Positions 9,304 to 19,047 of a DNA stretch of 64,000 bases are shown here, in pieces. The notes beneath the pieces are model-generated. The model ran no database searches. It saw only the letters and a list, made by a program, of their open reading frames with translations, and had not been told where the DNA came from. The translations under genes were made by a program, and so were the position numbers. The DNA is from an uncultured Amylibacter sp. (GTDB lineage: Bacteria; Pseudomonadota; Alphaproteobacteria; Rhodobacterales; Rhodobacteraceae). Every line of letters starts with the position of its first letter. Positions within the stretch are counted from its first letter, which is position 1. The stretch covers positions 589,908 to 653,907 of the forward strand of contig CAJIZV010000003.1 of assembly GCA_905181935.1 (NCBI GenBank), written 5' to 3'.

Positions 9304-9938
9304 AAAATTACAACAGGTTGTTCTCTAGGTAGATCTGCATTGGGTTCCTGTAAATATAATGGGGCAGGGCTTGGATTATGGTTTCCTATTTTATTTATTG
9401 CTAAGGTAGCAACTGCACATGACAATGTAATTTGGGGGGTGTAGCGGTTTGGGAATAATTCCCAGTTTGTATCATCTGCAGTCATGATCGCTGTGATTGA
9501 TGTATTTACATTATCTAACTCGACTAAAACTGGTGTATCAGTAGCGTTACCATCTTGAAAATTTTGCATGTAAACACGATGCCGCCGTGCGTCCATTACC
9601 ACGGTTGATTTGCCTTTAGATCCTAAACCCATGGCTTCCAATTTTGAAATACCAATCGCTGGTTTTTTCAGAGATAAGGCTAATCCACGCGCAGCAGAGA
9701 CAGCTACTCTAACACCTGTGAAATTCCCAGGACCGACACAAACAGCCAATGCATCCAAGTTCTGCCATTTTATAGATGCATTTTCTAAAACTTCTTCACA
9801 CATAGGAAATAACCGTTCAGCTTGTCCTTTATTCATTGGTTCGGCTCGTTCTTCAAGACATTTTCCATCTGCAAATAAAGCGACCGCGCAGTGCGCGGCC
9901 GATGTATCAAAAGCTAATATTAATTGTCTAGGTAGCAA
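9300..9938 (-). CDS. tsaB: tRNA threonylcarbamoyladenosine biosynthesis protein TsaB
   Basis: Non-catalytic partner of TsaD and TsaE in making the t6A modification at position 37 of ANN-decoding tRNAs. It has the ASKHA-fold start LILAFDTSAAHCAVAL and the signature VCVGPGNFTGVRVAVSAARGLAL near residues 70-90. The 212 residues fit alphaproteobacterial TsaB. It overlaps the upstream nfu gene by 11 bases and the downstream rimI by four, so the three are almost certainly one transcript with coupled translation. Confidence 0.92.
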   Translation of the reverse strand: MLPRQLILAFDTSAAHCAVALFADGKCLEERAEPMNKGQAERLFPMCEEVLENASIKWQNLDALAVCVGPGNFTGVRVAVSAARGLALSLKKPAIGISKLEAMGLGSKGKSTVVMDARRHRVYMQNFQDGNATDTPVLVELDNVNTSITAIMTADDTNWELFPNRYTPQITLSCAVATLAINKIGNHNPSPAPLYLQEPNADLPREQPVVIL

Positions 9939-10488
9939 CAGGGCGCACCTCTGTTACCTCTGGAATGTAATGACGTAATAAGTTTTCGATACCCATTTTC
10001 AATGTGATTGTTGATGATGGGCAACCTGCACACGCACCTTGCATATGAAGGTAAACAACACCACGTTCAAAGCCATGAAATGTGATATCACCACCATCTT
10101 GAGCAACTGCTGGACGAACCCTAGTATCAAGTAAGTCTTTGATTTGATTTACGATTTCAGAATCTTCACCAGTATGTTCAGCATGTCCACCTGAATTATC
10201 TTCGCCTTCAATGACAGGTTGCCCTGATTGAAAATGTTCCATAATAGCGCCTAATAAAGCTGGCTTTATATGATCCCAGTCAGCATCTTCTGTTTTAGTT
10301 ATGGTTACAAAATCTGGACCTAAAAAAACAGCTGTAGCACCTTCTACTGCAAAAATTCGTTTTGCTAGTGGTGATGATGTACCTGCGGCTGGTGTTGGGA
10401 AATCTGCAGTGCCCATAGACATTACAGTTTGGCCCGGCAAAAATTTCAGAGTTGCTGGGTTTGGCGTGGATTCGGTTTGAATAAACAT
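9928..10488 (-). CDS. NifU-family Fe-S scaffold/carrier (NFU1 type)
   Basis: Fe-S cluster carrier with an N-terminal Nfu_N domain (MFIQTESTPNPATLKFLPG) and a C-terminal NifU-like domain whose GACAGCPSSTITLKMGIE holds the CxxC that binds a bridging 4Fe-4S cluster. This two-domain layout equals mitochondrial NFU1 and the alphaproteobacterial form, not E. coli NfuA. The two domains are joined by an acidic linker (EGEDNSGGHAEHTGEDSE). It is the first gene of the nfu-tsaB-rimI operon, with AAGGA upstream of the ATG. It probably delivers clusters to enzymes such as lipoyl synthase or complex I/II. Confidence 0.92.
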   Translation of the reverse strand: MFIQTESTPNPATLKFLPGQTVMSMGTADFPTPAAGTSSPLAKRIFAVEGATAVFLGPDFVTITKTEDADWDHIKPALLGAIMEHFQSGQPVIEGEDNSGGHAEHTGEDSEIVNQIKDLLDTRVRPAVAQDGGDITFHGFERGVVYLHMQGACAGCPSSTITLKMGIENLLRHYIPEVTEVRPVAT

Positions 10489-10649
10489 AAAGCTGCATCC
10501 TTTTTCAAGTTATATAGATATGCTTGTTAAGTACATAAAAGTCAATATTTAGAATAATTCTAAATCTCTTAATTAAAGTTTTTAAATATATGTTTATGAG
10601 AAAGTTAAATTAACGAATTTTATACCCAATCTATAAACATTTATTTATT

Positions 10650-11324
10650 TTAATATCCAAACTTATCCACCAGTTTTTGTATTGGAGTACGTGTGTCTAA
10701 TGGTTCTATTTTTTTTTGGATGTCTTTTTTGTCAGTGTGATTAGGTTTTGGGCGTTTTGGAGTTGCTCGCATAGCTACAGCATTCATAAATTTCGCTGGA
10801 TCACCCGCTGCAAGAAAAGTGGCACCATCAGCAATTCCACGAATAATATCATTTAACCAATTTTGATCTGCTTTACCAAAATCACTTAATACGTAAGAGG
10901 AAACTTTATCTTTATGTCCTGGGTGACCAATACCTATTCGGACACGATCATATTCCGCACCTATATGTTGATGAATAGAGCGCAACCCATTATGCCCTGC
11001 ATGACCACCAGTAGTCTTAACTCGAATTTTTGTTGGGGCTAGATCTAGTTCATCATGAAAAACGACAACATCTTCTGACGAAAGTTTATAAAATCTTATA
11101 GCTTCACTTACCGCTTGACCGGAAAGGTTCATAAATGTTTCAGGCTTTAATAAAGTAATTTTTTCTTGCCCCAACCGACCATCAGAAATTTGGCCATGAA
11201 ATTTCTTCTTCCATGGAGAGAATGCATAGTCAAATGCAATCTGGTCCAACGCCATAAAACCAATATTGTGACGATTATTGGTATATTTCGTTCCTGGGTT
11301 ACCGAGGCCAACGAATAGTTTCAT
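10650..11324 (-). CDS. pth: Peptidyl-tRNA hydrolase
   Basis: Releases peptides from prematurely dropped peptidyl-tRNA and recycles the tRNA. The family signature GLGNPGTKYTNNRHNIGF contains the substrate-binding Asn and catalytic His; VVFHDELDL carries the catalytic Asp and GGHAGHNGLRSI the next conserved loop. The core ends near residue 190; a basic, lysine-rich tail (KRPKPNHTDKKDIQKK) extends it to 224, as often in alphaproteobacteria. It follows rplY on the same strand, the usual order, but a terminator lies between them. Confidence 0.94.
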   Translation of the reverse strand: MKLFVGLGNPGTKYTNNRHNIGFMALDQIAFDYAFSPWKKKFHGQISDGRLGQEKITLLKPETFMNLSGQAVSEAIRFYKLSSEDVVVFHDELDLAPTKIRVKTTGGHAGHNGLRSIHQHIGAEYDRVRIGIGHPGHKDKVSSYVLSDFGKADQNWLNDIIRGIADGATFLAAGDPAKFMNAVAMRATPKRPKPNHTDKKDIQKKIEPLDTRTPIQKLVDKFGY

Positions 11325-11430
11325 GTCTTTTACTCATGTGATTTGGCTCATTTCTAAAACTTTGTTTAAAAGTTTGCAAATTACTCTTTAATAAAAAAAA
11401 TATTTTTTATCACAAAATATTTTCAAATAA

Positions 11431-11456
11431 AAAAACCCACACGTATTGTGTGGGCT
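11431..11456 (-). terminator. Rho-independent terminator after rplY
   Basis: CCCACAC, loop GTATT, GTGTGGG at 11436-11454, with a run of A on the plus strand at 11431-11435 (and further A-rich sequence to the left), which is the U-tract for leftward transcription. It lies 27 bases beyond the rplY stop and before pth, so pth may depend on read-through or its own promoter. Confidence 0.75.
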
Positions 11457-11480
11457 TTAAATTTTTAGAGAGGGGCTGAT

Positions 11481-12131
11481 TTATTCTTCAGCGGCTGCCT
11501 CTGGAGTTTCGCCTTCAGCTTCATCTGTTGTCTCATCATCATCTTCATCATCAGAAGACTCACCTGGTTTTGCAATATTTGCAATCACAAAGTCACGATC
11601 TGTAATAACAGGCCGCGTACCTTCAGGAAGAGAAATATCAGAAATATTTAAAGTTTGACCAATTTCAAGATTTTCTAAATCAACTTCGATATAATCAGGA
11701 ATATCGCCAGCAGTAACCATAAGCTCAACTTCAGAGCGTACAACTGTTAATGTTCCGCCCTTCTTTAGGCCAACACTTGTTTCTTCGTTTAAAAAGTGAA
11801 CTGGGATATTCATGTTAATACGACTATCGCGTTTTAGGCGTAAAAAATCTATGTGTGTTGGTAGATCTTTAACAACGTGGCGTTGTACACCTCGACAAAC
11901 AGCGCGAACATCGTCAGCGCCTTCAACTTTTAAATTAAATAGTGTTGACATAAAGCCACCATCTTTTAATTTTTTAAACAAAATATTGAACGGGATAGTT
12001 ACGGCTTGGGGCTCTACGCCACCGCCATATACAACACCTGGCACAAGGCCGTCACGACGTGCTTGACGGGCGGCTCCCTTGCCTGTCCCCGCGCGCGGCG
12101 TCAATTCTAGATCAGGAATTTTTCCTGCCAT
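11481..12131 (-). CDS. rplY: 50S ribosomal protein L25/general stress protein Ctc
   Basis: Binds 5S rRNA in the central protuberance of the large subunit. The N-terminal L25 domain begins [31 protein letters not shown], and the C-terminal TL5/Ctc beta domain reads [29 protein letters not shown]. The two-domain length of 216 and the very acidic tail ([25 protein letters not shown], quoted here in part as [13 protein letters not shown]) are typical of alphaproteobacteria, whose L25 is longer than that of E. coli. A terminator follows directly. Confidence 0.93.
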   Translation of the reverse strand: MAGKIPDLELTPRAGTGKGAARQARRDGLVPGVVYGGGVEPQAVTIPFNILFKKLKDGGFMSTLFNLKVEGADDVRAVCRGVQRHVVKDLPTHIDFLRLKRDSRINMNIPVHFLNEETSVGLKKGGTLTVVRSEVELMVTAGDIPDYIEVDLENLEIGQTLNISDISLPEGTRPVITDRDFVIANIAKPGESSDDEDDDETTDEAEGETPEAAAEE

Positions 12132-12405
12132 GATAATTCTCCATAAGTTAAGGCCATCCTCCAGGGTGTATGACCATTGAACGCGCCGTATAAGGCAGAT
12201 TTAAACTGATGTGAAGGGATTTTTCTGATAATTCTTCATAATAAGTATGCTATAAATCTTAAAAAGCGATAACTGACCTTCAGCTTTTTTCATTATTAAT
12301 TTATTTTACTAATTTTATATATATTTTAAAGTGTGCATAATAAATAATTGTTACATGAATTAATTTAGATCAGTGCTATGAAAAGTGTAAATGTATTATT
12401 TTTAC

Positions 12406-13569
12406 TTATTCCCAATGGCCCCGAAAGTCTTTCGGGATAAGTAGATTGTCTCGGCTCATATCTTGGATATTACGTTCGCCACATAAAGCTATTGTTGTAT
12501 CTAGTTCCTTGTTGATAATATCTAATACTTTGGTAACGCCAGGTTGACCCATTGCACCTAACCCATAAATAAATGGCCTACCAATCATTACACCTTTAGC
12601 ACCTAATGATAGAGCTTTTGCAACGTCTTGACCTGACCTAACGCCTCCATCCATCAAAACTTCAATCTGGTCTCCTACTGCATCTATTATATCTGGAAGT
12701 GATCTAATGGATGAAAGAGCTCCATCCAACTGACGTCCACCATGGTTAGATACAATAATTGCATCAGCACCTGTTTTTACCGCCATCTTGGCATCTTCTA
12801 CGTCTTGAATGCCTTTTAATATAACTTTGCCACCCCAGCGTTTGATAATCCAATCAAGATCATTCCAGCTTAACGTACGTAAAAGTGTCTTAGCTGACCA
12901 TTCTGATAAACTTGTTAGGTTTTCGACACCAGTTGCATGGCCAATAATGTTGGCAAAGCCATGTCGTTTAGTTCCAAGCATACCCATGCACCATTTTGGT
13001 TTAGTAGCCATATTTATAAGATTTTTAACTGTTAACTTAGGGGGGGCTGTCATTTGATTTTTAATGTCTTTGTGTCGCTGGCCCAAGATTTGCAAATCTA
13101 GTGTAATAATAAGTGCTGAACAATTTGCTGCTTTAGCCCTATCAATAAGATTTTTTATAAAAGGTATATCGTTCATGCAATATAGTTGAAACCAAAAGGG
13201 TTTGTTCGTATTGGCTGCAACGTCTTCGATTGAACAAATAGACATTGTGGATAGTGTAAATGGAACACCAAAATCTTGAGCTGCTTTTGCCGCTTTAATC
13301 TCTCCATCTGCGTGTTGTAGACCTGTTAGGCCAATTGGTGCCAAAGCAATTGGCATGGATATATTTTCACCAATCATTTGTGAAGTTGTCGTTCGATTCG
13401 AAATATCTACGGCTACTTTTTGACGGAAGTATAATCGATTAAAGTCGCTAGAGTTTTCACGAAAAGTTTGTTCGGTCCATGATCCACTTTCCGTGTAGTC
13501 ATAAAACATTTTTGGTACTCGGCGCTTATAAATAGGCTTGAGGTCGTTAACTGTTGTGATAAATGACAT
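12406..13569 (-). CDS. lldD: FMN-dependent alpha-hydroxyacid (L-lactate) dehydrogenase
   Basis: Oxidises L-lactate or a similar 2-hydroxyacid, using FMN and passing electrons to the respiratory chain. TIM-barrel features: YDYTESGSWTE at the N-terminus, PIALAPIGLTGLQH, FWFQLYCMND, ALIITLDLQILGQRHKD, and the catalytic SNHGGRQLDGA with the proton-abstracting His and substrate-binding Arg. IEVLMDGGVRSGQDVAKALSLGA binds FMN phosphate. At 387 residues it matches LldD. Glycolate- or mandelate-type relatives look similar, so the exact acid is uncertain. It is transcribed alone. Confidence 0.85.
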   Translation of the reverse strand: MSFITTVNDLKPIYKRRVPKMFYDYTESGSWTEQTFRENSSDFNRLYFRQKVAVDISNRTTTSQMIGENISMPIALAPIGLTGLQHADGEIKAAKAAQDFGVPFTLSTMSICSIEDVAANTNKPFWFQLYCMNDIPFIKNLIDRAKAANCSALIITLDLQILGQRHKDIKNQMTAPPKLTVKNLINMATKPKWCMGMLGTKRHGFANIIGHATGVENLTSLSEWSAKTLLRTLSWNDLDWIIKRWGGKVILKGIQDVEDAKMAVKTGADAIIVSNHGGRQLDGALSSIRSLPDIIDAVGDQIEVLMDGGVRSGQDVAKALSLGAKGVMIGRPFIYGLGAMGQPGVTKVLDIINKELDTTIALCGERNIQDMSRDNLLIPKDFRGHWE

Positions 13570-13666
13570 TAGTTTCTCTATTGGTAAATTTATATTACCA
13601 AATTATCATAAGGTATAAGTAGCGTCAATTCCGCAGAGTTTATTAGGTTTTCTTAGCCATACTAAT

Positions 13667-14458
13667 TCAAGCACTATGGGCTCCATCGGCCAAAGTTTTA
13701 ACGAATGATAAAACATCTGAAACAGTCTCGCCAGCTGCAATTTTTGAAACAATTGCAGATCCTACTACAGCACCATCGGCTTGACTTGCCATATCACGTG
13801 CTGCTTCTGGAGTATTTATTCCAAACCCAACAACAATAGGAAGATCAGTACTTTCTTTTAAGCGATTAATTTCTACTCCTACGGCTTTTGCATTTGCAGA
13901 ACCTGAACCAGTTACCCCTGTAACTGCAACATAGTAAATAAACCCACTAGTATTTGGTAAAAGTTTAGGCAATCGCCGTGCGTCTGTAGTTGGAGTAGCC
14001 AAGCGGATGAAATCTAGTCCTGCTTTTCCTGCGGGAATACATAATTCAGCATCTTCTTCAGGGGGTAAATCAACAACAATTATTCCATCTACACCGGCTT
14101 TCTTTGCATCAACCAAAAATTTCTCAACACCATGATTATATATAGGATTATAGTATCCCATTAGAACAATGGGCGTAATATCATCAGTTTTGCGAAAGTT
14201 ATCAACCATAGATAAAGTTTTATTTAAAGTCATCCCACCTGCTAATGCACGCTGGCCAGCTAATTGAATAGTTGAACCATCAGCCATTGGGTCTGTAAAT
14301 GGTGCACCTAGTTCGATGATATCTACTCCAGAAGCTGGAAGCCCCTTCAATATCTCTAAGGTTGTGTCATAATCTGGATCTCCTGCCATGATATATGATA
14401 CAAAAGCTGATTTTCCTTTTGATTTTAGGTCAGCAAACTTGGTGGCAATACGAGTCAT
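13667..14458 (-). CDS. trpA: Tryptophan synthase alpha chain
   Basis: Cleaves indole-3-glycerol phosphate to indole and glyceraldehyde 3-phosphate as the alpha part of tryptophan synthase. The catalytic Glu lies in [15 protein letters not shown] and the catalytic Asp follows in the same stretch; [11 protein letters not shown] and [14 protein letters not shown] are the other conserved loops. Reading from 14458 gives 264 residues, the family norm; the longer frame to 14566 adds 36 unmatched residues and is rejected. No trpB or trpF is adjacent. It diverges from ychF. Confidence 0.93.
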   Translation of the reverse strand: MTRIATKFADLKSKGKSAFVSYIMAGDPDYDTTLEILKGLPASGVDIIELGAPFTDPMADGSTIQLAGQRALAGGMTLNKTLSMVDNFRKTDDITPIVLMGYYNPIYNHGVEKFLVDAKKAGVDGIIVVDLPPEEDAELCIPAGKAGLDFIRLATPTTDARRLPKLLPNTSGFIYYVAVTGVTGSGSANAKAVGVEINRLKESTDLPIVVGFGINTPEAARDMASQADGAVVGSAIVSKIAAGETVSDVLSFVKTLADGAHSA

Positions 14459-14585
14459 GATAATGAACTTTCCTAATTTAAAAAATCTTTGCTGTAAAAT
14501 TGGGGCAAATTCAAGAGCTGGATTACTTGACCTTTGCCCCATTGAGCAGATAGATGCCTCAAACATTATTTAAAGGTAGAAAATT

Positions 14586-15683
14586 ATGGGTTTCAAAACA
14601 GGTATTGTCGGTATGCCAAATGTTGGCAAATCAACACTCTTTAACGCGTTAACCCGTACAGCGGCTGCGCAGGCTGCAAATTTTCCCTTTTGTACAATTG
14701 AACCTAATACTGGGGAGGTCTCTGTACCAGATGAGCGGTTAAGTATCTTATCTGAAATTGCAGGCTCAAAAACAGTAATACCTGCGCGGATGACTTTCGT
14801 AGACATTGCGGGTTTGGTTAAGGGAGCATCTAAAGGTGAAGGTTTGGGAAACCAGTTTTTAGCAAATATTCGTGAATGTGATGCCATTGCCCATGTTTTG
14901 CGTTGTTTTGATGATGACGATGTTACTCATGTTGATGGACGTGTGAACCCAATTGAAGATGCAGATACGATAGAGACAGAGTTAATGTTGGCTGACTTAG
15001 AAAGTATTGAAAAACGCTTGAAGGGTTTAGTACGTAAACTCAAAGGGGGTGATAAAGATGCTGCCATGCAAAATGATCTGCTTGAACGTGCAAAAGCCGC
15101 AATTGAAACTGGTAAGCCTGCGCGTACCTGTTACATTGCTGAGGATGAAGAAAAGCAATGGAAATTACTTACCTTATTAACTGCAAAACCTGTATTATTT
15201 GTTTGTAATGTTGAAGAAGACAACGCTGGTGAGGGTAACGCACATTCTGCGGCTGTAGCTGAAATGGCTACTGCGCAAGGAGCAGCATCCGTAGTGATAT
15301 CTGCAGCTATAGAGGAAGAAATTAGTCAACTTGAAGCTGAAGAAGCAGGACTGTTTTTGAACGAACTTGGTTTACAAGAGGCTGGGTTGGATCGCTTGAT
15401 TGCAGCAGGCTATGAATTGTTGAGCTTGCAAACATATTTTACAGTAGGGCCCAAAGAAGCGCGTGCTTGGACTATTCACAAAGATACATCTGCGCCACAA
15501 GCCGCCGGTGTCATTCACGGTGATTTTGAGCGAGGCTTTATCAGAGCTGAGACCATAGCTTATAATGATTATGTTGAATGCCAAGGGGAGCAAGGCTCTA
15601 AAGAAAAAGGAAAAATGCGCGCAGAAGGTAAAGGTTATAAAGTTGCAGATGGTGATGTTTTACACTTCTTATTTAATACTTAA
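14586..15683 (+). CDS. ychF: Redox-regulated ATPase YchF (OLA1)
   Basis: TRAFAC-class P-loop protein that uses ATP, binds ribosomes and affects stress responses. Visible: MGFKTGIVGMPNVGKSTLFNALT (P-loop), FVDIAGLVKGASKGEGLGNQFLANIRE (G2/G3 region), a coiled-coil insertion near residues 130-200, VLFVCNVEED (the non-canonical G4), and the C-terminal TGS-like domain LQTYFTVGPKEARAW ending in GDVLHFLFNT. The 365 residues match the family exactly. Highly conserved housekeeping gene. Confidence 0.96.
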   Translation: MGFKTGIVGMPNVGKSTLFNALTRTAAAQAANFPFCTIEPNTGEVSVPDERLSILSEIAGSKTVIPARMTFVDIAGLVKGASKGEGLGNQFLANIRECDAIAHVLRCFDDDDVTHVDGRVNPIEDADTIETELMLADLESIEKRLKGLVRKLKGGDKDAAMQNDLLERAKAAIETGKPARTCYIAEDEEKQWKLLTLLTAKPVLFVCNVEEDNAGEGNAHSAAVAEMATAQGAASVVISAAIEEEISQLEAEEAGLFLNELGLQEAGLDRLIAAGYELLSLQTYFTVGPKEARAWTIHKDTSAPQAAGVIHGDFERGFIRAETIAYNDYVECQGEQGSKEKGKMRAEGKGYKVADGDVLHFLFNT

Positions 15684-15746
15684 TAGATTTGAATATTTTG
15701 TTCATGCTAAATTATAAAATATATACAACTCACTTACCTATTACTT

Positions 15747-16430
15747 TTATCCTAAAATGTGTTCCAAAGTTTTAGGGTGTGATTGCCTAACTCCTCCTTT
15801 TATGTCGGCATAAATTTCAATAGTTGAATCAATTTCATTTAGGTTGCGATGTGCAGATAGAATTTTTGGGGTGGTCATTCACATAAAATTTTTTAATTCT
15901 AGTTGGAATTCTATTTAAAGGCCCAATTCTTAGCCAGATACTTTCAATTATGAGTATAATGAGCTGTTATGAATTTGGGTATAAATTAATTTATAAAATT
16001 ACTAATTTAAAAAGATTTTTTAGTTGCTATTTTCTTTTTCCACAACATTACCAGTTTTTAAATCTAAATTAGACAAACCATTTATTAAATGATTTTTAGA
16101 AAAAGTTAGAACCGTATATGTAGCATGAAATTCTAATGTTAAGTGTAATAATATGAGTTCTTTAAGTTTAATTGGTGTTATTTGGGCTGCAACAATACGT
16201 TGGTTTGGTAGAACTTTTAATTCATGCTTAGTTAATAGGCGCCGCAATGCTTTTCTTACAGGTGTTGGGCTTGTTTCCAGTGCATCTGCAAAAGCACTAA
16301 TAGTCATGGGGTTTCCAAGTAATGCTAATCACAAAATTATAGTTTTTCGTAATTGTTGATAAATATACTCTTGTATTGTTATATTTTCTGAACGATTTTT
16401 TTTAGAAAAAGTTGGTCTACCTTTTAGTAC
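15747..16430 (-). pseudogene. Decayed GntR/FCD-family transcriptional regulator
   Basis: Remnant of a GntR regulator of the FadR/FCD subfamily, broken by stops and frameshifts. Leftwards from 16430 one frame reads ...ITIQEYIYQQLRKTIIL, then TGA at 16329-16331, then MTISAFADALETSPTPVRKALRRLL, a typical winged helix. The frame stops at 16020. Beyond it, other frames still encode FCD-like pieces: LIIESIWLRIGPLNR near 15930, and IEIYADIKGG near 15800, ending at 15747. No start codon exists between the upstream TAG (16431-16433) and the TGA. The intact 95-codon part (16307-16020) alone would be a regulator without a sensor domain. It lies divergently from the class III aminotransferase gene that it probably once controlled. 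Confidence 0.8.
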
Positions 16431-16541
16431 CTAGGTTTGATAAGTTTATTAGCTTCTTTTAAAAATTCACTATTTAAAAAATGATTTGACTAATCGTACA
16501 TTAGTAACGCAAAATTCTAAAATTATATCATGAAATTAAAC

Positions 16542-16555
16542 TTGTGATACAATTT
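16542..16555. promoter_or_regulatory. Candidate operator before the class III aminotransferase
   Basis: TTGTGATACAATTT contains the inverted half-sites TTGT and ACAA around GAT. Thirteen bases of it, TGTGATACAATTT, recur with one mismatch at 20487-20499 before the second PuuA gene. It lies about 50 bases before the start codon. GntR/FCD regulators often bind TTGT-ACAA type sites, but the assignment is inferred. Confidence 0.4.
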
Positions 16556-16604
16556 GAGAACTGCCAAGTAAAGATATTGGTTCTAGCCAAAAAGGAGATG
16601 GAAA

Positions 16605-17996
16605 ATGAACAAAATAATTAATCATCTGCCAACGGCAGAACTCCAAGCATTAGATGCTGCACACCACATGCATCCTTTCACAGCTAATGCTGAATTAGCC
16701 CAAAAAGGGGTTCGAGTAATTACTGCTGCTAATGGTGTGATGTTGACAGATTCAGATGGTATCCAAATTTTAGATGGTATGGCAGGTCTTTGGTGTGTAA
16801 ATATTGGTTATGGGCGCAAAGAATTAGCAGATGTTGCATATGCTCAAATGCAACAATTGCCGTATTATAATACTTTTTTTCAAACGAGCCATGTTCCTGC
16901 AATTGCATTGGCAGCAAAGTTGGCTGAAGTTTCACCAGAAGGCTTTAATCATACTTTCTTTGCTACGGGTGGATCTGAAGCAAATGACACTAATATTCGA
17001 ATGGTACGGCACTACTGGGCCGCTAAAGGTAAACCTACTAAAAAAATTATTATTAGTCGTGAAAATGGATACCATGGATCAACCATGGGAGGTGCGTCTC
17101 TTGGTGGTATGAAGGGCATGCATGCGCAGGGCGGTTTGCCGATTGCTGATATCTCTTATATTGGCCAACCTGATTGGTATAATGAAGGTGGAGATATGTC
17201 TCGGGAAGAGTTTGGCCTCAAGCGTGCGCGCGAATTAGAAGCTAAAATTTATGAATTAGGTGAAGATAAAGTAGCTGCATTTATTGCTGAACCTGTTCAA
17301 GGTGCAGGCGGTGTTATTGTGCCTCCGGAAACTTATTGGCCGGAAATTCAGCGAATTTGTGATGAACATGAAATTTTATTAATTGCTGATGAGGTAATTT
17401 GTGGTTTTGGCCGAACAGGCCATTGGTTTGGAACTGACTATTATGGAATACGTCCACATATTATGACAATAGCTAAAGGGTTATCTTCGGGATATGCGCC
17501 TATAGGTGGCTCAATGGTTTGTGATGAAGTGGCTAATGTTGTAAACCATGCTGGTGATTTTGCACACGGTTATACATATGGGGGCCACCCAGTAGCTGCT
17601 GCTGTTGCATTGGAGAATTTACGCATTATTCAAGAAGAGAAAATGATTGAAAATGCTGTGGCAGATACAATTCCATATCTTCAAGAAAAATGGCATGCAT
17701 TGGGAGATCACCCTTTGATTGGTGAGACTAATATGGTTGGATTTATGGGCTCCCTAGTAATGACACCGGATAAGGCTTCACGATCTAGATTTTCTGCTGA
17801 TGCAGGTACTGTTGGACTGGTTGCCCGTGGTCATAGCTTTGGAAATGGATTAATTATGAGGCATGTTGGTGATCGAATGATCATATCACCCCCAATCAGT
17901 ATAACTCGTTTGGAAATAGATAAACTTATTGATATAGCATTTAAATCATTGGATGAAACTTTAGCTGATATTAAAGAGCAAGGTTTATATAAGTAA
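16605..17996 (+). CDS. Class III aminotransferase, putrescine/omega-amino acid:pyruvate type
   Basis: PLP-dependent transaminase moving the terminal amino group of putrescine or a related omega-amine to pyruvate. Fold type I, class III motifs: GMAGLWCVNIGYGRKE at the N-terminus, FFATGGSEANDTNIRM, ENGYHGSTMGGASLGG, LLIADEVICGFGRTGHWFG with the cofactor-binding Asp, and IMTIAKGLSSGYAPIGG with the Schiff-base Lys. At 463 residues it resembles SpuC-type putrescine-pyruvate aminotransferases. AAAAGGAGA lies seven bases before the ATG. Its neighbours (agmatinase, two PuuA-type ligases and PuuB) support polyamine breakdown; beta-alanine or taurine transamination are alternatives. Confidence 0.82.
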   Translation: MNKIINHLPTAELQALDAAHHMHPFTANAELAQKGVRVITAANGVMLTDSDGIQILDGMAGLWCVNIGYGRKELADVAYAQMQQLPYYNTFFQTSHVPAIALAAKLAEVSPEGFNHTFFATGGSEANDTNIRMVRHYWAAKGKPTKKIIISRENGYHGSTMGGASLGGMKGMHAQGGLPIADISYIGQPDWYNEGGDMSREEFGLKRARELEAKIYELGEDKVAAFIAEPVQGAGGVIVPPETYWPEIQRICDEHEILLIADEVICGFGRTGHWFGTDYYGIRPHIMTIAKGLSSGYAPIGGSMVCDEVANVVNHAGDFAHGYTYGGHPVAAAVALENLRIIQEEKMIENAVADTIPYLQEKWHALGDHPLIGETNMVGFMGSLVMTPDKASRSRFSADAGTVGLVARGHSFGNGLIMRHVGDRMIISPPISITRLEIDKLIDIAFKSLDETLADIKEQGLYK

Positions 17997-18070
17997 CTTT
18001 AGTACTATTTCTTTGCCGCCTCTCAATGAGGGTACACCATTTTTATTATTCGTAAGTCTAAGTTTTGTAA

Positions 18071-19039
18071 TTACAAGCGACCAATTTCTTTTCCTTGAGC
18101 ACCTTTTTTTTGTGCCAATAAACATAAAAAATCATGTGCAACAGTTGCTGCTGCAAGTGCGGTGATTTCACTTACATCATAAGCAGGTGAAACTTCAACT
18201 ACGTCCATTCCAATTAAGTTTAATTCACCCAAACCTCGTAATAATTCTAACCCTTGCCAAGTAGCGAGGCCGCCAATAACTGGTGTGCCTGTTCCTGGAG
18301 CAAAAGAAGGGTCAAATCCATCTATATCCCAGGAAATATATACTGGTGTATTTCCTGCGCGGGCTTTTATTATATTTAGGGTAGCATCGATTCCATTACG
18401 ATGTACCCAAGGTGACGTTAAAATTTCAAAGCCTGAGTCTGAATTGTTATATGTTCGCAATCCAACTTGAGTTGACTTAGTTGCATCGATTATGCCTTCT
18501 GTAACTGCACGCCCAAACATAGTGCCATGATCCATTCCGCCGTTGTCTTCCCAAGTATCGCAATGCGCATCGAATTGAATTAAGGCAATCGGGCCATATT
18601 TTTCTGCATGGGCTTTTATTAAAGGATAAGAGATGAAATGGTCACCTCCAAAAGTTAACATTTTTGTTTCTGCTGCTAATATTTGTTTTGCGTGATCTTC
18701 TATGGCTTTTGAAATAGTTTCAGGGTGATGGGGATCAAGGAAACAATCGCCATAGTCTACAATCGATAAGTTATCAAAAAGATTAAAACCAAAAGGAAAG
18801 GCGTCCAGCTCTGCTAATTGTACGGATGCTTGGCGAATGGCGCGTGGGCCTAGTCTACATCCTGGGCGGTAAGTGACTGCATTATCAAAAGGGATACCGC
18901 TGACGGCAACATCTACGCCGTCTAAGTTTCGAGTATACTTGCGACGTAAAAATGATAATGCGCCGCCGTAAGTCATCTCGCTGTACATTCCAACGGTTTC
19001 ATTTGAGCGAAATGCAAAGTCACCTTTTTTATCTGTCAT
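18071..19039 (-). CDS. speB: Agmatinase-type ureohydrolase (second copy)
   Basis: Arginase/agmatinase-family enzyme releasing urea from agmatine to give putrescine. Metal ligands are in TFGGDHFISYPL, IQFDAHCDTWED and ISWDIDGFDPSFAPGTGTPVIGG. At 322 residues it has the same length as the copy at 7135-8103 but is clearly diverged. It lies eight bases behind the first puuA-like gene on the same strand, so putrescine formed here could feed straight into glutamylation. Guanidinobutyrase remains possible. Confidence 0.88.
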   Translation of the reverse strand: MTDKKGDFAFRSNETVGMYSEMTYGGALSFLRRKYTRNLDGVDVAVSGIPFDNAVTYRPGCRLGPRAIRQASVQLAELDAFPFGFNLFDNLSIVDYGDCFLDPHHPETISKAIEDHAKQILAAETKMLTFGGDHFISYPLIKAHAEKYGPIALIQFDAHCDTWEDNGGMDHGTMFGRAVTEGIIDATKSTQVGLRTYNNSDSGFEILTSPWVHRNGIDATLNIIKARAGNTPVYISWDIDGFDPSFAPGTGTPVIGGLATWQGLELLRGLGELNLIGMDVVEVSPAYDVSEITALAAATVAHDFLCLLAQKKGAQGKEIGRL

Positions 19040-19047
19040 GATAATTC

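Noticed and set aside
16020..16307. Intact small GntR gene of 95 residues
   Set aside because: The N-terminal part of the winged helix lies upstream behind an in-frame TGA and the effector domain is in shifted frames downstream, so it is better described as part of a pseudogene.
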